Below, piece by piece: positions 22,482 through 29,417 of a stretch of DNA of 29,417 nt. The notes below the pieces were generated by a model. That model was not told where the DNA came from and did no database searches. It worked only from the letters and a program-made list of their open reading frames with translations. This DNA is from Chloroflexota bacterium (GTDB lineage Bacteria > Chloroflexota > Dehalococcoidia > JACQGW01): contig JACQGW010000152.1 of assembly GCA_016199325.1 (NCBI GenBank), forward strand, positions 1-29,417. The letters are read 5' to 3'. Each line of letters starts with the position of its first letter. Positions within the stretch are counted from its first letter, which is position 1. Made by a program: the position numbers and the translations under genes.

Positions 22482-22485
22482 CGTG

Positions 22486-23346
22486 TCATGCTGCTTCGCC
22501 GCGTGTTGCCGGCGGCGGGGGATTGCCGCGGAAGATGTTGAGCGCCCACTCGCGCTCGTCAGCCAGGCTGCGGCCGGGGAAGCCGCGGGCCTCGGCGTAG
22601 GCGTCGCGGGCGTCGACGTAGCCTCGCCAGAGGACGTCGGGCAGGTAGGAGAAGCGGTCCAGCAGCGGGCCGCGGCACACTCGCTCGCAGGGCGCCGGCT
22701 CCTGCTGGAGGGCGACCGTCTTCCCGGCCAGCTCCTCCATTACCCAGGGCGGCACCTTGTGCCGCTCCGATGGGTAGACGAACTGGAAGAGGCTCAGATG
22801 GGCGAACAGGACCTGCCAGTGGTCGCCAAAGCGGTCGATCAGATAGCGCCAGTCGATCTCCTCGGCGCGAGAAACGATCAGATGGCAAACGTCGGCGTTG
22901 TCGAAGCGCTCGTGGCCGCCGACGTACGCCTTGCTGGTGATCATCTCTTCGAGCGGCGCCACGCGCACGGGGATGCCGAGCACCTGGGCCGGCCGGGACC
23001 GCTCGAACCAGCTCGGGCCGACGGCCCGAAGCCAGTTGCCCTCGCCGAAGAGGACGTCCACCATCGCCTCGCCCAGGAACGCCTTGCCGAGCCAACTGGC
23101 CGCCTCGACGTAGGTGTCGAAGCCGGCGGCCGCCAGGCAGGCAAGAGCCTGCCGGAGATGGACGGGCTCCACGGAGACGTCGAGGTCCTTCGTGAAGCGC
23201 CAGACGCCGGTGTAGTGGTGGAACGCAAAGGCGCCGGCGACGACGAAGCGCACGTTGCAGTCCACAAGCCGGCTAAGCGCCGTCTCGAACGCCTTGCGGA
23301 CGTGGCCGGGTAGCTCAATCTCTATCGAGTGCCTTCCAGTCTCCAT
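22486..23346 (-). CDS. Nucleotidyltransferase-fold protein
   Basis: A 286-aa protein of the Pol-beta-like nucleotidyltransferase superfamily, of the type often annotated as nucleotidyl transferase of unknown function. Evidence is the VVAGAFAFHHY motif (35-45) followed by R-F-T-K-D-L-D (50-56), giving the paired aspartates D54 and D56 expected for metal binding. A central helical part and a C-terminal region (about 170-286) are not family-specific. The ATG at 23346 has GGAAGG about 7 bases ahead; the sequence around the start shows a 21-base tandem duplication (GTGCCTTCCAG at 23330-23339 and CTGCCTTCCAG at 23350-23360). It lies downstream of a short hypothetical gene on the same strand. It could be a toxin of the MNT or AbiEii kind or a housekeeping enzyme; no antitoxin pair is clear. 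Confidence 0.85.
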   Translation of the reverse strand: METGRHSIEIELPGHVRKAFETALSRLVDCNVRFVVAGAFAFHHYTGVWRFTKDLDVSVEPVHLRQALACLAAAGFDTYVEAASWLGKAFLGEAMVDVLFGEGNWLRAVGPSWFERSRPAQVLGIPVRVAPLEEMITSKAYVGGHERFDNADVCHLIVSRAEEIDWRYLIDRFGDHWQVLFAHLSLFQFVYPSERHKVPPWVMEELAGKTVALQQEPAPCERVCRGPLLDRFSYLPDVLWRGYVDARDAYAEARGFPGRSLADEREWALNIFRGNPPPPATRGEAA

Positions 23347-23433
23347 CGACTGCCTTCCAGATCCCTCTTCACATCCTTGTCATGTGATGAACCCGCGAAG
23401 CAGAACGCGTGCCATCGGGCTCCAGGTCAGTCC

Positions 23434-23883
23434 TCATCGGCGCGCCGGCCGCCGGACGCCGGCGGGTTTCGGCGGCACCGGGTTGCCGGTCCCGCCCTTC
23501 GAGCTCGCCAGCCGGAGCACGTCGACGGCCCGGGCGTCCTCCGCCAGATCGTCGAAGCGGCGCAGGATAGCTGCCAGGCGAGCCGTCGCGAACGGCGAGG
23601 GCAGTTTCTTCTGGCCGAAGGAGAAGCCCGCGAACCCCTGGTAGTAGGAGCGAGGCGCCACGGCGCCATCAGGGTTGAAGTTGTAGGCGACCAGACAGGC
23701 AATCATCTCGGCCAGCGCCCGCCGATCCCCCGGATCGGCCTCGCTGCCTCGCCAGAGGTTGGGGTAGCGGCCCAGCGTGTCGAGCATCCAGTGAAGGTCG
23801 TACCAGAACGCCGGCCACTTGACCGTCTTGAACTGGTAGCCGTGGCCGAACAGGTAGGGTTTCTCGCGGTACAATAGGAGCAC
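23434..23883 (-). CDS. Hypothetical protein, possibly N-terminally truncated
   Basis: A 149-aa product starting at GTG 23883. It begins abruptly with LLLYREKPYLFGHGYQF and continues with aromatic-rich WPAFWYDLHWMLDTLGRYP (about 23-41) and FSFGQKKLPSPFATARL (about 87-103). The aromatic density and abrupt start suggest the C-terminal part of a longer protein; the frame is closed by a TGA about 30 bases upstream, so no longer version exists here. I do not recognise the family. It is on the same strand as the nucleotidyltransferase (87-base gap), which may be a partner. The last 20 residues are Arg/Pro-rich and the C-terminus is probably disordered. Confidence 0.6.
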   Translation of the reverse strand: MLLLYREKPYLFGHGYQFKTVKWPAFWYDLHWMLDTLGRYPNLWRGSEADPGDRRALAEMIACLVAYNFNPDGAVAPRSYYQGFAGFSFGQKKLPSPFATARLAAILRRFDDLAEDARAVDVLRLASSKGGTGNPVPPKPAGVRRPARR

Positions 23884-23949
23884 GGAGACGCGTTTCCTGG
23901 CTTCTGGTTGGTTTCAGTGTTCTGAACGCGCATTCACCGGAGGGGTGCC

Positions 23950-24861
23950 ATGTCCACACCATCGCCGTCCGGCCGGTTCGCCACCGCCCTCGCCGCAGGC
24001 CGATTCGCCGTCACGACGGAGGTGGTCCCGCCGCGGGGGTTCGACGCCGAGCCGCTGCGCCGGACTGCCCGCCGGCTCCGCGACCTCGTGGTCGCGGCCA
24101 ACGTCACCGACAACCCCGGCGCTTCAGTCCACCTGTCGGCGCTGGCCGCCGCCGCCATCCTCCAGGGCGAGGGACTGGAGCCGATCCTCCAGATGACCTG
24201 CCGCGACCGCAACCGGCTGGCGCTCCAGGCGGACCTGCTCGGCGCGGCGGCCTTCGGGATCCACAACCTCCTCTGCCTCCGCGGCGACCCCATCGAGCAC
24301 GGCCCCGAGCCCGAGGCGAAGAGCGTCTTCGACCTGGACACGGTCGGCCTCCTGCGCACGGCGACGAAACTGCGGGACGAGTGCCGCCTGCTCGGCGGCG
24401 AGCGCCTGCCGGCCGGCCCACCCTTCTTCCCCGGCGCCGCCGAGACGCCGGCCGATCCCGACCTCGACAACGCGATGGCCCGGCTGGCCGCCAAGGTCGA
24501 GGCCGGCGCGCTCTTCGTGCAGACGCAGCTCGTCTTCGACGTGCCGGCGTTCGCCACCTGGCTGGCGGCCGTGCGCGCCCGCGGGCTGCACGACCGCGTC
24601 GCCATCCTGGCCGGCGTCGGCCTCGTCCGGCGACTCGAAACAGCGCGTTTTCTCCAAATAAAGGTGCCCGGCGTCGTCGTGCCTGAAGCGGTCGTCGAGC
24701 GGTTCGCGGCGGTGGCGCCGGACGACCGCCAGGCCGTCGGCCTCCGTCTGGCGACTGAGACGATCGTGGCGCTCCGGGCCCTCCCCGGCCTCCGCGGCGT
24801 CCATCTGATGCCGTTCGGCTGGTACGACGGCCTCGAAGCCGTCGTCCGTGATCTGGGCTGA
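23950..24861 (+). CDS. metF: Methylenetetrahydrofolate reductase-like protein
   Basis: Likely flavin-dependent 5,10-methylenetetrahydrofolate reductase, supplying methyl-THF for methionine synthesis, or a close relative in one-carbon metabolism. The 303-aa TIM barrel shows the catalytic Glu (E24 in TEVVPPRG), NVTDNP (51-56), the LRGD motif with D113 and QTQLVFD (191-197), which parallel the FEFFPP, LRGD and TQFFFD boxes of E. coli MetF. A strong GGAGGGG precedes the ATG. It is divergent from the 149-aa gene across 66 bases. No methionine synthase or cobalamin gene is nearby, so it could also be a stand-alone paralogue. Start and family are secure; exact electron donor is not. Confidence 0.88.
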   Translation: MSTPSPSGRFATALAAGRFAVTTEVVPPRGFDAEPLRRTARRLRDLVVAANVTDNPGASVHLSALAAAAILQGEGLEPILQMTCRDRNRLALQADLLGAAAFGIHNLLCLRGDPIEHGPEPEAKSVFDLDTVGLLRTATKLRDECRLLGGERLPAGPPFFPGAAETPADPDLDNAMARLAAKVEAGALFVQTQLVFDVPAFATWLAAVRARGLHDRVAILAGVGLVRRLETARFLQIKVPGVVVPEAVVERFAAVAPDDRQAVGLRLATETIVALRALPGLRGVHLMPFGWYDGLEAVVRDLG

Positions 24862-24922
24862 GGTCACCTGTTCATACCGGTTCCCGCTGAATACTCCCGT
24901 TGTTGCAGAGTCTGGGGACGAG

Positions 24923-24942
24923 GGCGGCTCCCGAGCCGCCCC
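24923..24942 (+). terminator. GC hairpin downstream of metF
   Basis: GGGCGGCTC (24923-24931) and GAGCCGCCC (24934-24942) make a 9-bp stem with a 2-base loop, and TTGCAG/CTGCAA flank it on both sides. There is no T-tract, so it is either a weak terminator or a dispersed palindromic repeat. Confidence 0.4.
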
Positions 24943-25046
24943 TGCAAGACGATGCTATTCAACCGGATTCGACATGAGACGCCGACGACCGTCGCGGCCA
25001 GGCTCGTTGCCGCGCTCCGCGCCGCAGCGCCCCCATGAAGACACGT

Positions 25047-25177
25047 ACGCGGAGGCGCCGAGGTGGCAGCACGCGGCCTATCCGAGCCGCGAACGTGAGT
25101 GAGCGGTTCCCCGGCGCGCGCGGTTCGCTCCCGCACGCGGAGGCGCCGAGGTGGCGGCGCGCGGCCTATCCGAGCCG
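25047..25177 (+). repeat. 43-base direct repeat, two copies
   Basis: Copies at 25047-25089 and 25135-25177 share ACGCGGAGGCGCCGAGGTGG and GCGGCCTATCCGAGCCG with two mismatches, at an 88-base period. A GC-rich spacer with GCGCGCGCGG separates them. No coding meaning seen. Confidence 0.8.
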
Positions 25178-25208
25178 GCCAGCGTGGTCGAGACCCTGAC
25201 ACCCGGGA

Positions 25209-25226
25209 GTACACTTGCGAGTGTAC
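25209..25226. promoter_or_regulatory. Perfect GTACACT inverted repeat
   Basis: GTACACT (25209-25215), spacer TGCG, AGTGTAC (25220-25226): perfect 7-base arms. It lies about 65 bases from a PIN-domain remnant, so it may be a leftover toxin-antitoxin operator; no gene now starts next to it. Confidence 0.45.
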
Positions 25227-25289
25227 ACTACGAACCTGCGCGTTCCGCCTTCGCAGCCTCCGCGTGCTCCCCTACCTCTGTTCACGCGT

Positions 25290-25420
25290 GAGAGTCTCCA
25301 TGGGAGACGATCGTGGAGGAGCGCGAAGTCCTCCAGGTTTCGGGGCACGATGGTGGCGCCGGGACTGTGCGCAGTCGCCATGATGAGCGCATCGTTGGTC
25401 AGGCGGGCGTGAGGCCTCAT
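25290..25420 (-). pseudogene. PIN-domain (VapC-like) C-terminal remnant
   Basis: Minus-strand translation reads RLTNDALIMATAHSPGATIV then P-R-N-L-E-D-F, which is the C-terminal half of a PIN-domain RNase: the third acidic site in NDAL and the fourth in RNxxDF. The N-terminal half with the first two acidic residues is absent; the frame is closed by a TGA at 25424-25426. The first ATG overlaps the hyuB stop (ATGA, 25417-25420), probably by chance. After about residue 43 the reading becomes Arg/Gly-rich and non-PIN. No VapB remains. It should have no RNase activity. Confidence 0.65.
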
Positions 25421-27198
25421 GCCTCATGATACGGATCGCGCCAGTCCGGGAAGGCGCTCCGACCTTCCGCCAGCAGCCGAACCAACTCCCCGCGCAGCCG
25501 TGCCGTGGCCGCCACGTCCACGGCGAGCGTCTCAGGGTCCAGGGCGACGCCGTAGACGTCCCGCGCCCGCTCGACGGAGAGCTTCTCGTTCAGGACGTCG
25601 TCCTGCACCAAGTCCGGATCGCGGTCGAGCGGATCGCCGTAGCCTCCGCCGCTCGCCTGCACGTGCCGGAAGACGTCGCCCTTCCGGATCGTCATCGTCA
25701 GCTTGGACGGCAGTAGCCGCCTCTCGGTCTCCGGATTCAGGGTGTTCTCCGAGGGCGTCCCAGGCTGCCCGCCCGCCAGCCCGTACGGCCGGAACCGCCG
25801 CCGGTCGGCGCGCACCTGCAGGACGGCCTCGTCGCCGGTGAACCGGTACGTCCGCACCAGCGACAGCCCGCCGCGGTACTTGCCGGCGCCGCCAGTATCC
25901 GGGGCGAAGCCGTACTCGTCGATGGCGATGGGCTGCTCCAGCTCGACGATCTCGGCCGGCGTGTTCGCCATGCAGACCGAGGGCGACGTGACGCCGTCGA
26001 CGCCGTCGCGGTCGGGCCGGCCGCCCCACGTGCAGCAGACGAACTCGACTTAGTTGAACGGCCTGCGCTCCCGGCTCCAGCCGCCGATGGAGACGCCGGT
26101 GTTGCCCCCTTCGCAGGCGGCGGGGATGCGCTCCGGCACGACCTGCGAGAGCGCCCCCAGCACCAGGTCGGCCGTCCGGAAGCCGGTCAGCCCCCGCGCT
26201 GCGCAGGCGGCCGGCAGGACCGGATTCAGAATGCTCGCCGGCGGTGCCACGACCGTGATGGGCCGGAAGAACCCGGCGTTGTTCGGGATCTGCCGGCGCA
26301 TGGCCGCCCGCACGGCCAGGTAGACGGCGGACTTCGTGAACGAGAAGGTCGCGTTGATCGCCCCCTTCACCTGCGGGGACGAGCCGGTGAAGTCGGCCGT
26401 CAGCTCGTCCCCACGAACTGTCACCGCGACTCTCAGCGGGATCGGGTCCGGGTCGAAGCCGTCTTCGTCGATCCAGTCGGCGAAGGTGTAGACGCCATCC
26501 GGCCAGGACGCGATCTCCGCCCGGGCCTGGCGCTCCGAGTAGTCGAGCAGGTCGTCGGCGAACCGTTCGAGCGTGGCCGGGCCGTACCGCTCGACGAGCG
26601 CGAGGTACTGCCGCTCGGCCACGCGGCAGGCGGTCACTTGCGCCTGCATGTCGCCGAGAACGCGGTCGGGCATCCGGACGTTCTTCTCGATGAGCTTCCA
26701 GAGGGAGACGTTCGGCTCGCCCCGGTCGTAGAACTTCAGCGGCGGAATCCGCAGCCCCTCGGCGAAGATCTCAGTCGAGTCCGAGGCGTTCGAGCCGGCA
26801 ACCCGCCCGCCCATGTCGGTTTGGTGGGCGACCGTCGTGGCGAAACCGGCCAGCCGGCTCTCGGCGAAGACCGGCTTGACGATGAAGACGTCCGGCAGAT
26901 GCATACCGCCGTCGAACGGGTCGTTCATCATGTAGATGTCGCCGGGCCGAGGGTCGGCGCCGAAGTCGCGCACGATGGCCTCCATCGCATCGGGCAGCGA
27001 GCCGAGGTGGAGGGGCAGCGTGAGCCCCTGGGCGATCATCCGGCCGCGGGCGTCGCAGAAGGCGGTCGAGAAGTCCATGTTGTCCTTCAGCACGCCCGAG
27101 TGCGCCGTCCGGCAGATCGTCAGCGCCATCTCGTCGACGATCGACCCGAGGGCGTTGCGCAGGAGCTCGAAGGTGATCGGGTCCATGGTCGTCGTCAC
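25417..27198 (-). pseudogene. hyuB: Hydantoinase B/oxoprolinase interrupted by TAA
   Basis: B subunit of the hydantoinase/5-oxoprolinase family, which with HyuA hydrolyses ring amides using ATP. The frame is continuous over 594 codons from GTG 27198 to TGA 25417 except for one in-frame TAA at 26050-26052. Upstream (residues 1-382) it has FELLRNALGSIVDEMA, MNDPFDGGMHLPDVFIV and GNTGVSIGGW. Downstream, still in frame, it continues VEFVCCTWGGRPDRDGVDG, then MANTPAEIVELEQP and GAGKYRGG, which are the normal HyuB C-terminal motifs. The context RRPFN-stop-VEF suggests Tyr or another residue lost by a single base change (or a sequencing error). The GTG overlaps the hyuA stop (GTGA, 27195-27198). Without readthrough the product is truncated at 382 residues and would lack its C-terminal third. 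Confidence 0.9.
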
Positions 27199-29291
27199 CG
27201 CGCGCCTCCAATCTCGACGACGATGTTGTTCCAGGCGTCGCGCCAGGCGGCGCAGCCCGGCGGCACGACGGTCGTCGCGTCGTACTCCTCCACGATGAGC
27301 GGCCCCGGCCGTGGCTCGGCGGTCAGGTCGCTCCGCCCGACGACGGGGGTGTCCCGCAGGCCGACGTCCGGCCCGAAGTAGGCCGGACGCGTTGCTGCGT
27401 GGCGAGCCGCCGGCCGGGTCGGCGCTCGATAGCCGGACGGCCTCTCGTCGGCGATGCCCCGCGCCAGCAGCCGCAGGTTGACCAGATCGACTGCGACGCC
27501 ATCGGTCCGGTGGCCGTAAGTCCGCTCGTGCTCGGCGCCGAAGGCGTCCACGGAGGCGGCGACCTGGCTCCGCGCCAACTCACCGGCGGGCAGCGGCACG
27601 GTCAGCTCGAACGATTGGCCGGTGTAGCGGAGGTCGGCCGACCATTGCAGCGCGGCGCGCTCGCCCGGGTAGCCCTCGCCGGCTAGAAGGGCGCGGGCCT
27701 CGGCTTCCAGACCGGCCCGGACCGCGTTCAGCGCGGCCAGGTCCAGTGTGCCGGTCTCGGCGAAGAAGGAGCGAACGAAGTGGTGCTCGACGCGCGCTTC
27801 GAGGAGACCGAACGCCGAGAAGAGCCCCGGCGCCGGCGGCACGACGACGCGGCGGATGTCCAGCATGCGCGCCATCTCGGCGGCGTGGACCGGCCCGCTG
27901 CCGCCAAAGGCGATCAGGACGTAGTCGCGCGGGTCACGGCCCCGCTCGACCGAGACGGCCCGGACCGCCCGGATCATGCGGGCGTTGGCGACGAGATGCA
28001 CGCCGTGGGCGGCGCGCAGCAGATCGAGGCCGAGCGGCGCCGCCACCGACGCCGCGAAGCTGGCGGCTGCCTTCGCCCGATCCAACTGCAAAGCGCCGCC
28101 GACGAGCGCGACCGGGTTCAGATAGCCGAGCAGGAGGTTGGCGTCGGTCACCGTCGGCTGCGTCCCGCCCAGGCCGTAGGCGACGGGGCCGGGCACGGCG
28201 CCGGCGCTCGCCGGGCCAACGGCGAGCGCGCCGCCGGCATCGACGCCGACGAGACTTCCGCCGCCGGCGCCGACCTCGGCGATGTCGACGACCGGCGTCC
28301 GCAGCGCATAGCCCCCGCCCCGGATCAGACGGCTCGTCTCGCTGACGCCGCCGCCGACCTCGTACTCCGCCGTCTGGCTCAGCCGCCCATTCTCGACGAT
28401 CGATGCCTTCGCCGTCGTCCCGCCCATGTCGAACGTGATCGCGTTCGGAATCCCCAGCCGGTTCGCCAGATGGAGCCCGGCGATGACGCCGGCCGCCGGG
28501 CCGGACTCGACGATGTGGATCGGCCGCGCCATCGCCGCCGCGACCGGCATGACGCCGCCGTTCGACTGCATGATCAGCAGCGGCCCGCCGAGACCGAACG
28601 AGCGGAGCCGGTCGTCCAGGCGCCGGAGGTACTGCCCGACGACCGGCATCAGGTAGGCGTTGATGACCGTTGTGCTCGTCCGCTCGTACTCACGCACCTC
28701 CGGCAGCACCTCGGACGAGAGCGAGACGGCGCAATCCGGCGCCAGCGCGCGCAGCAGCTCGCCGATCCGGCGCTCATGGGCCGAGTTGGCGTAGGCGTTG
28801 AGGAGGCAGACGGCGATCGATTCGACGCCGTGGCCGACGAGCCGCCGGATCGCGACCCGGGCGGTCTCGACGTCGAGCGGCCGGACGATCTCGCCGCGGG
28901 CGCTGATGCGCTCGTCCACCTCCAGCCGGAGGTAGCGGTCGACGAGCGGTTTCGGCTTCTCCCAGAGCAGGTTGTAGGTGTCGGGCATCCGCAGCCGGCG
29001 GATCTCGAGGACGTCGCGAAAGCCGCGCGTCGTGATGAGCCCGATCCGTGCGCCCTTCCGCTCGAGGATCGCGTTCGTCGCGACGGTGGTGCCGTGGATC
29101 ACCTCGTCGAGGCGCCGGGCGCCGGTTACGTCGAGCGCGGCGACGCCGTCGAGGACGGCCCGGGCGAAGTCGGCGGGCGTCGTCGAGAGCTTGTGCAGCC
29201 GGACATCGCCACCGGCCTCGACGGCGACGAGATCGGTAAACGTCCCGCCGATGTCGACGCCGACGCGCAGTCCGTCAGGCTCCTGGGTCAT
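27195..29291 (-). CDS. hyuA: Hydantoinase/oxoprolinase subunit A
   Basis: A subunit (698 aa) of the N-methylhydantoinase/5-oxoprolinase family; ATP-binding partner of HyuB in opening 5-oxoproline, hydantoin or related rings. The actin-like ATPase motifs are intact: GVDIGGTFTD (11-20), HGTTVATNAILER (66-78), a TFDMGGTTAK segment (about 288-297) and AFGGSGPVHA (about 454-463). Length is normal. AGGAGG lies 8 bases before the ATG. It overlaps hyuB by 4 bases, so both form one operon. The exact substrate cannot be read; acetone/acetophenone carboxylase subunits are related, but there is no third carboxylase subunit here. Because hyuB carries a stop codon, the pair may be nonfunctional. Confidence 0.93.
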   Translation of the reverse strand: MTQEPDGLRVGVDIGGTFTDLVAVEAGGDVRLHKLSTTPADFARAVLDGVAALDVTGARRLDEVIHGTTVATNAILERKGARIGLITTRGFRDVLEIRRLRMPDTYNLLWEKPKPLVDRYLRLEVDERISARGEIVRPLDVETARVAIRRLVGHGVESIAVCLLNAYANSAHERRIGELLRALAPDCAVSLSSEVLPEVREYERTSTTVINAYLMPVVGQYLRRLDDRLRSFGLGGPLLIMQSNGGVMPVAAAMARPIHIVESGPAAGVIAGLHLANRLGIPNAITFDMGGTTAKASIVENGRLSQTAEYEVGGGVSETSRLIRGGGYALRTPVVDIAEVGAGGGSLVGVDAGGALAVGPASAGAVPGPVAYGLGGTQPTVTDANLLLGYLNPVALVGGALQLDRAKAAASFAASVAAPLGLDLLRAAHGVHLVANARMIRAVRAVSVERGRDPRDYVLIAFGGSGPVHAAEMARMLDIRRVVVPPAPGLFSAFGLLEARVEHHFVRSFFAETGTLDLAALNAVRAGLEAEARALLAGEGYPGERAALQWSADLRYTGQSFELTVPLPAGELARSQVAASVDAFGAEHERTYGHRTDGVAVDLVNLRLLARGIADERPSGYRAPTRPAARHAATRPAYFGPDVGLRDTPVVGRSDLTAEPRPGPLIVEEYDATTVVPPGCAAWRDAWNNIVVEIGGAR

Positions 29292-29385
29292 CCAACCATC
29301 CTCCTATCCCGCCACGACATGGCGCCACTGGCGCTCATATGCGCTACTGGTCCGTCAATCGTGAATCGAGGGGTTCCGCTCCCTC

Positions 29386-29417
29386 ACGGTCGCGGCTCGG
29401 TTCCGAGCCGCGACCGT
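29386..29417. repeat. Perfect 15-bp hairpin at window end
   Basis: ACGGTCGCGGCTCGG (29386-29400), TT, then CCGAGCCGCGACCGT (29403-29417), a perfect palindrome reaching the last base of the window. It lies upstream of hyuA. It looks like a GC-rich REP-type repeat; the true extent is cut by the window. Confidence 0.75.

Larger units (their letters stand above)
24862..25289. other. Gene-free stretch after metF
   Basis: About 430 bases with no convincing ORF. It holds a GC hairpin (24923-24942), a 43-base direct repeat in two copies and a perfect GTACACT palindrome, listed separately. No tRNA, riboswitch or strong promoter was recognised. Confidence 0.6.

Noticed and set aside
23850..23949. metF promoter (TACAAT near 23870)
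   Set aside because: A -10-like TACAAT is present but no -35 box at a usable distance.

Overview
The window is GC-rich bacterial DNA with no phage structural or ribosomal genes. The gene mix suggests a non-model, high-GC free-living bacterium: a fervidolysin-like S8 protease, a PIG-V-type mannosyltransferase, a hydantoinase/oxoprolinase pair, MetF, Cmk, a NUDIX and OPRT-like pair, and many GC-rich palindromic intergenic repeats. Chloroflexota (Thermomicrobia/Sphaerobacter-like) is my best guess, but no marker gene proves it. Promoters that can be read have ordinary -35/-10 boxes (TTGACG-17-TATACT for tRNA-Tyr).

Layout. (1) 105-2767, plus strand: a membrane mannosyltransferase and a secreted subtilisin-like protease. 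(2) 2932-17176, minus strand: a tightly packed seven-gene block, read from 17176 down: HsdR-like translocase, HsdM, HsdS, an unknown 231-aa protein, an unknown 74-aa protein, an 1868-aa DEDDh-exonuclease/DinG/RecQ fusion, and a 526-aa multi-winged-helix protein. Five of the six junctions overlap by 1 or 4 bases and the sixth has a 9-bp gap, so it reads as one operon. (3) 17344-18106: an orphan HicB-like gene, a 5'-truncated tyrosine integrase with four ATTCGTGACC repeats, a bidirectional terminator and tRNA-Tyr(GTA). This looks like the tRNA-side end of an integrated island carrying region 2. (4) 18146-22429: divergent promoters, NUDIX plus OPRT-like operon, an inverted-repeat element, a HEAT-like protein gene, a repeat-rich 0.8-kb gap and cmk. 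(5) 22486-24861: nucleotidyltransferase and a possibly truncated hypothetical gene (minus), metF-like gene (plus). (6) 24862-29417: a repeat-rich gap with a PIN-toxin remnant and a palindrome, then hyuB (interrupted by an in-frame TAA) and hyuA on the minus strand, and a perfect hairpin at the window end.

The candidate new system is region 2. The M and S subunits look complete, but in the R subunit the position expected to hold the type I nuclease E-x-K reads H-T-L, while the helicase motor is intact. The same operon encodes a second, very large protein with an intact DEDDh exonuclease and two different helicase motors. The simplest hypothesis is a modification-guided anti-phage system in which DNA degradation has moved from HsdR to the exonuclease-DinG-RecQ fusion. 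The gene order, overlaps and motifs are seen directly; the function is inference.
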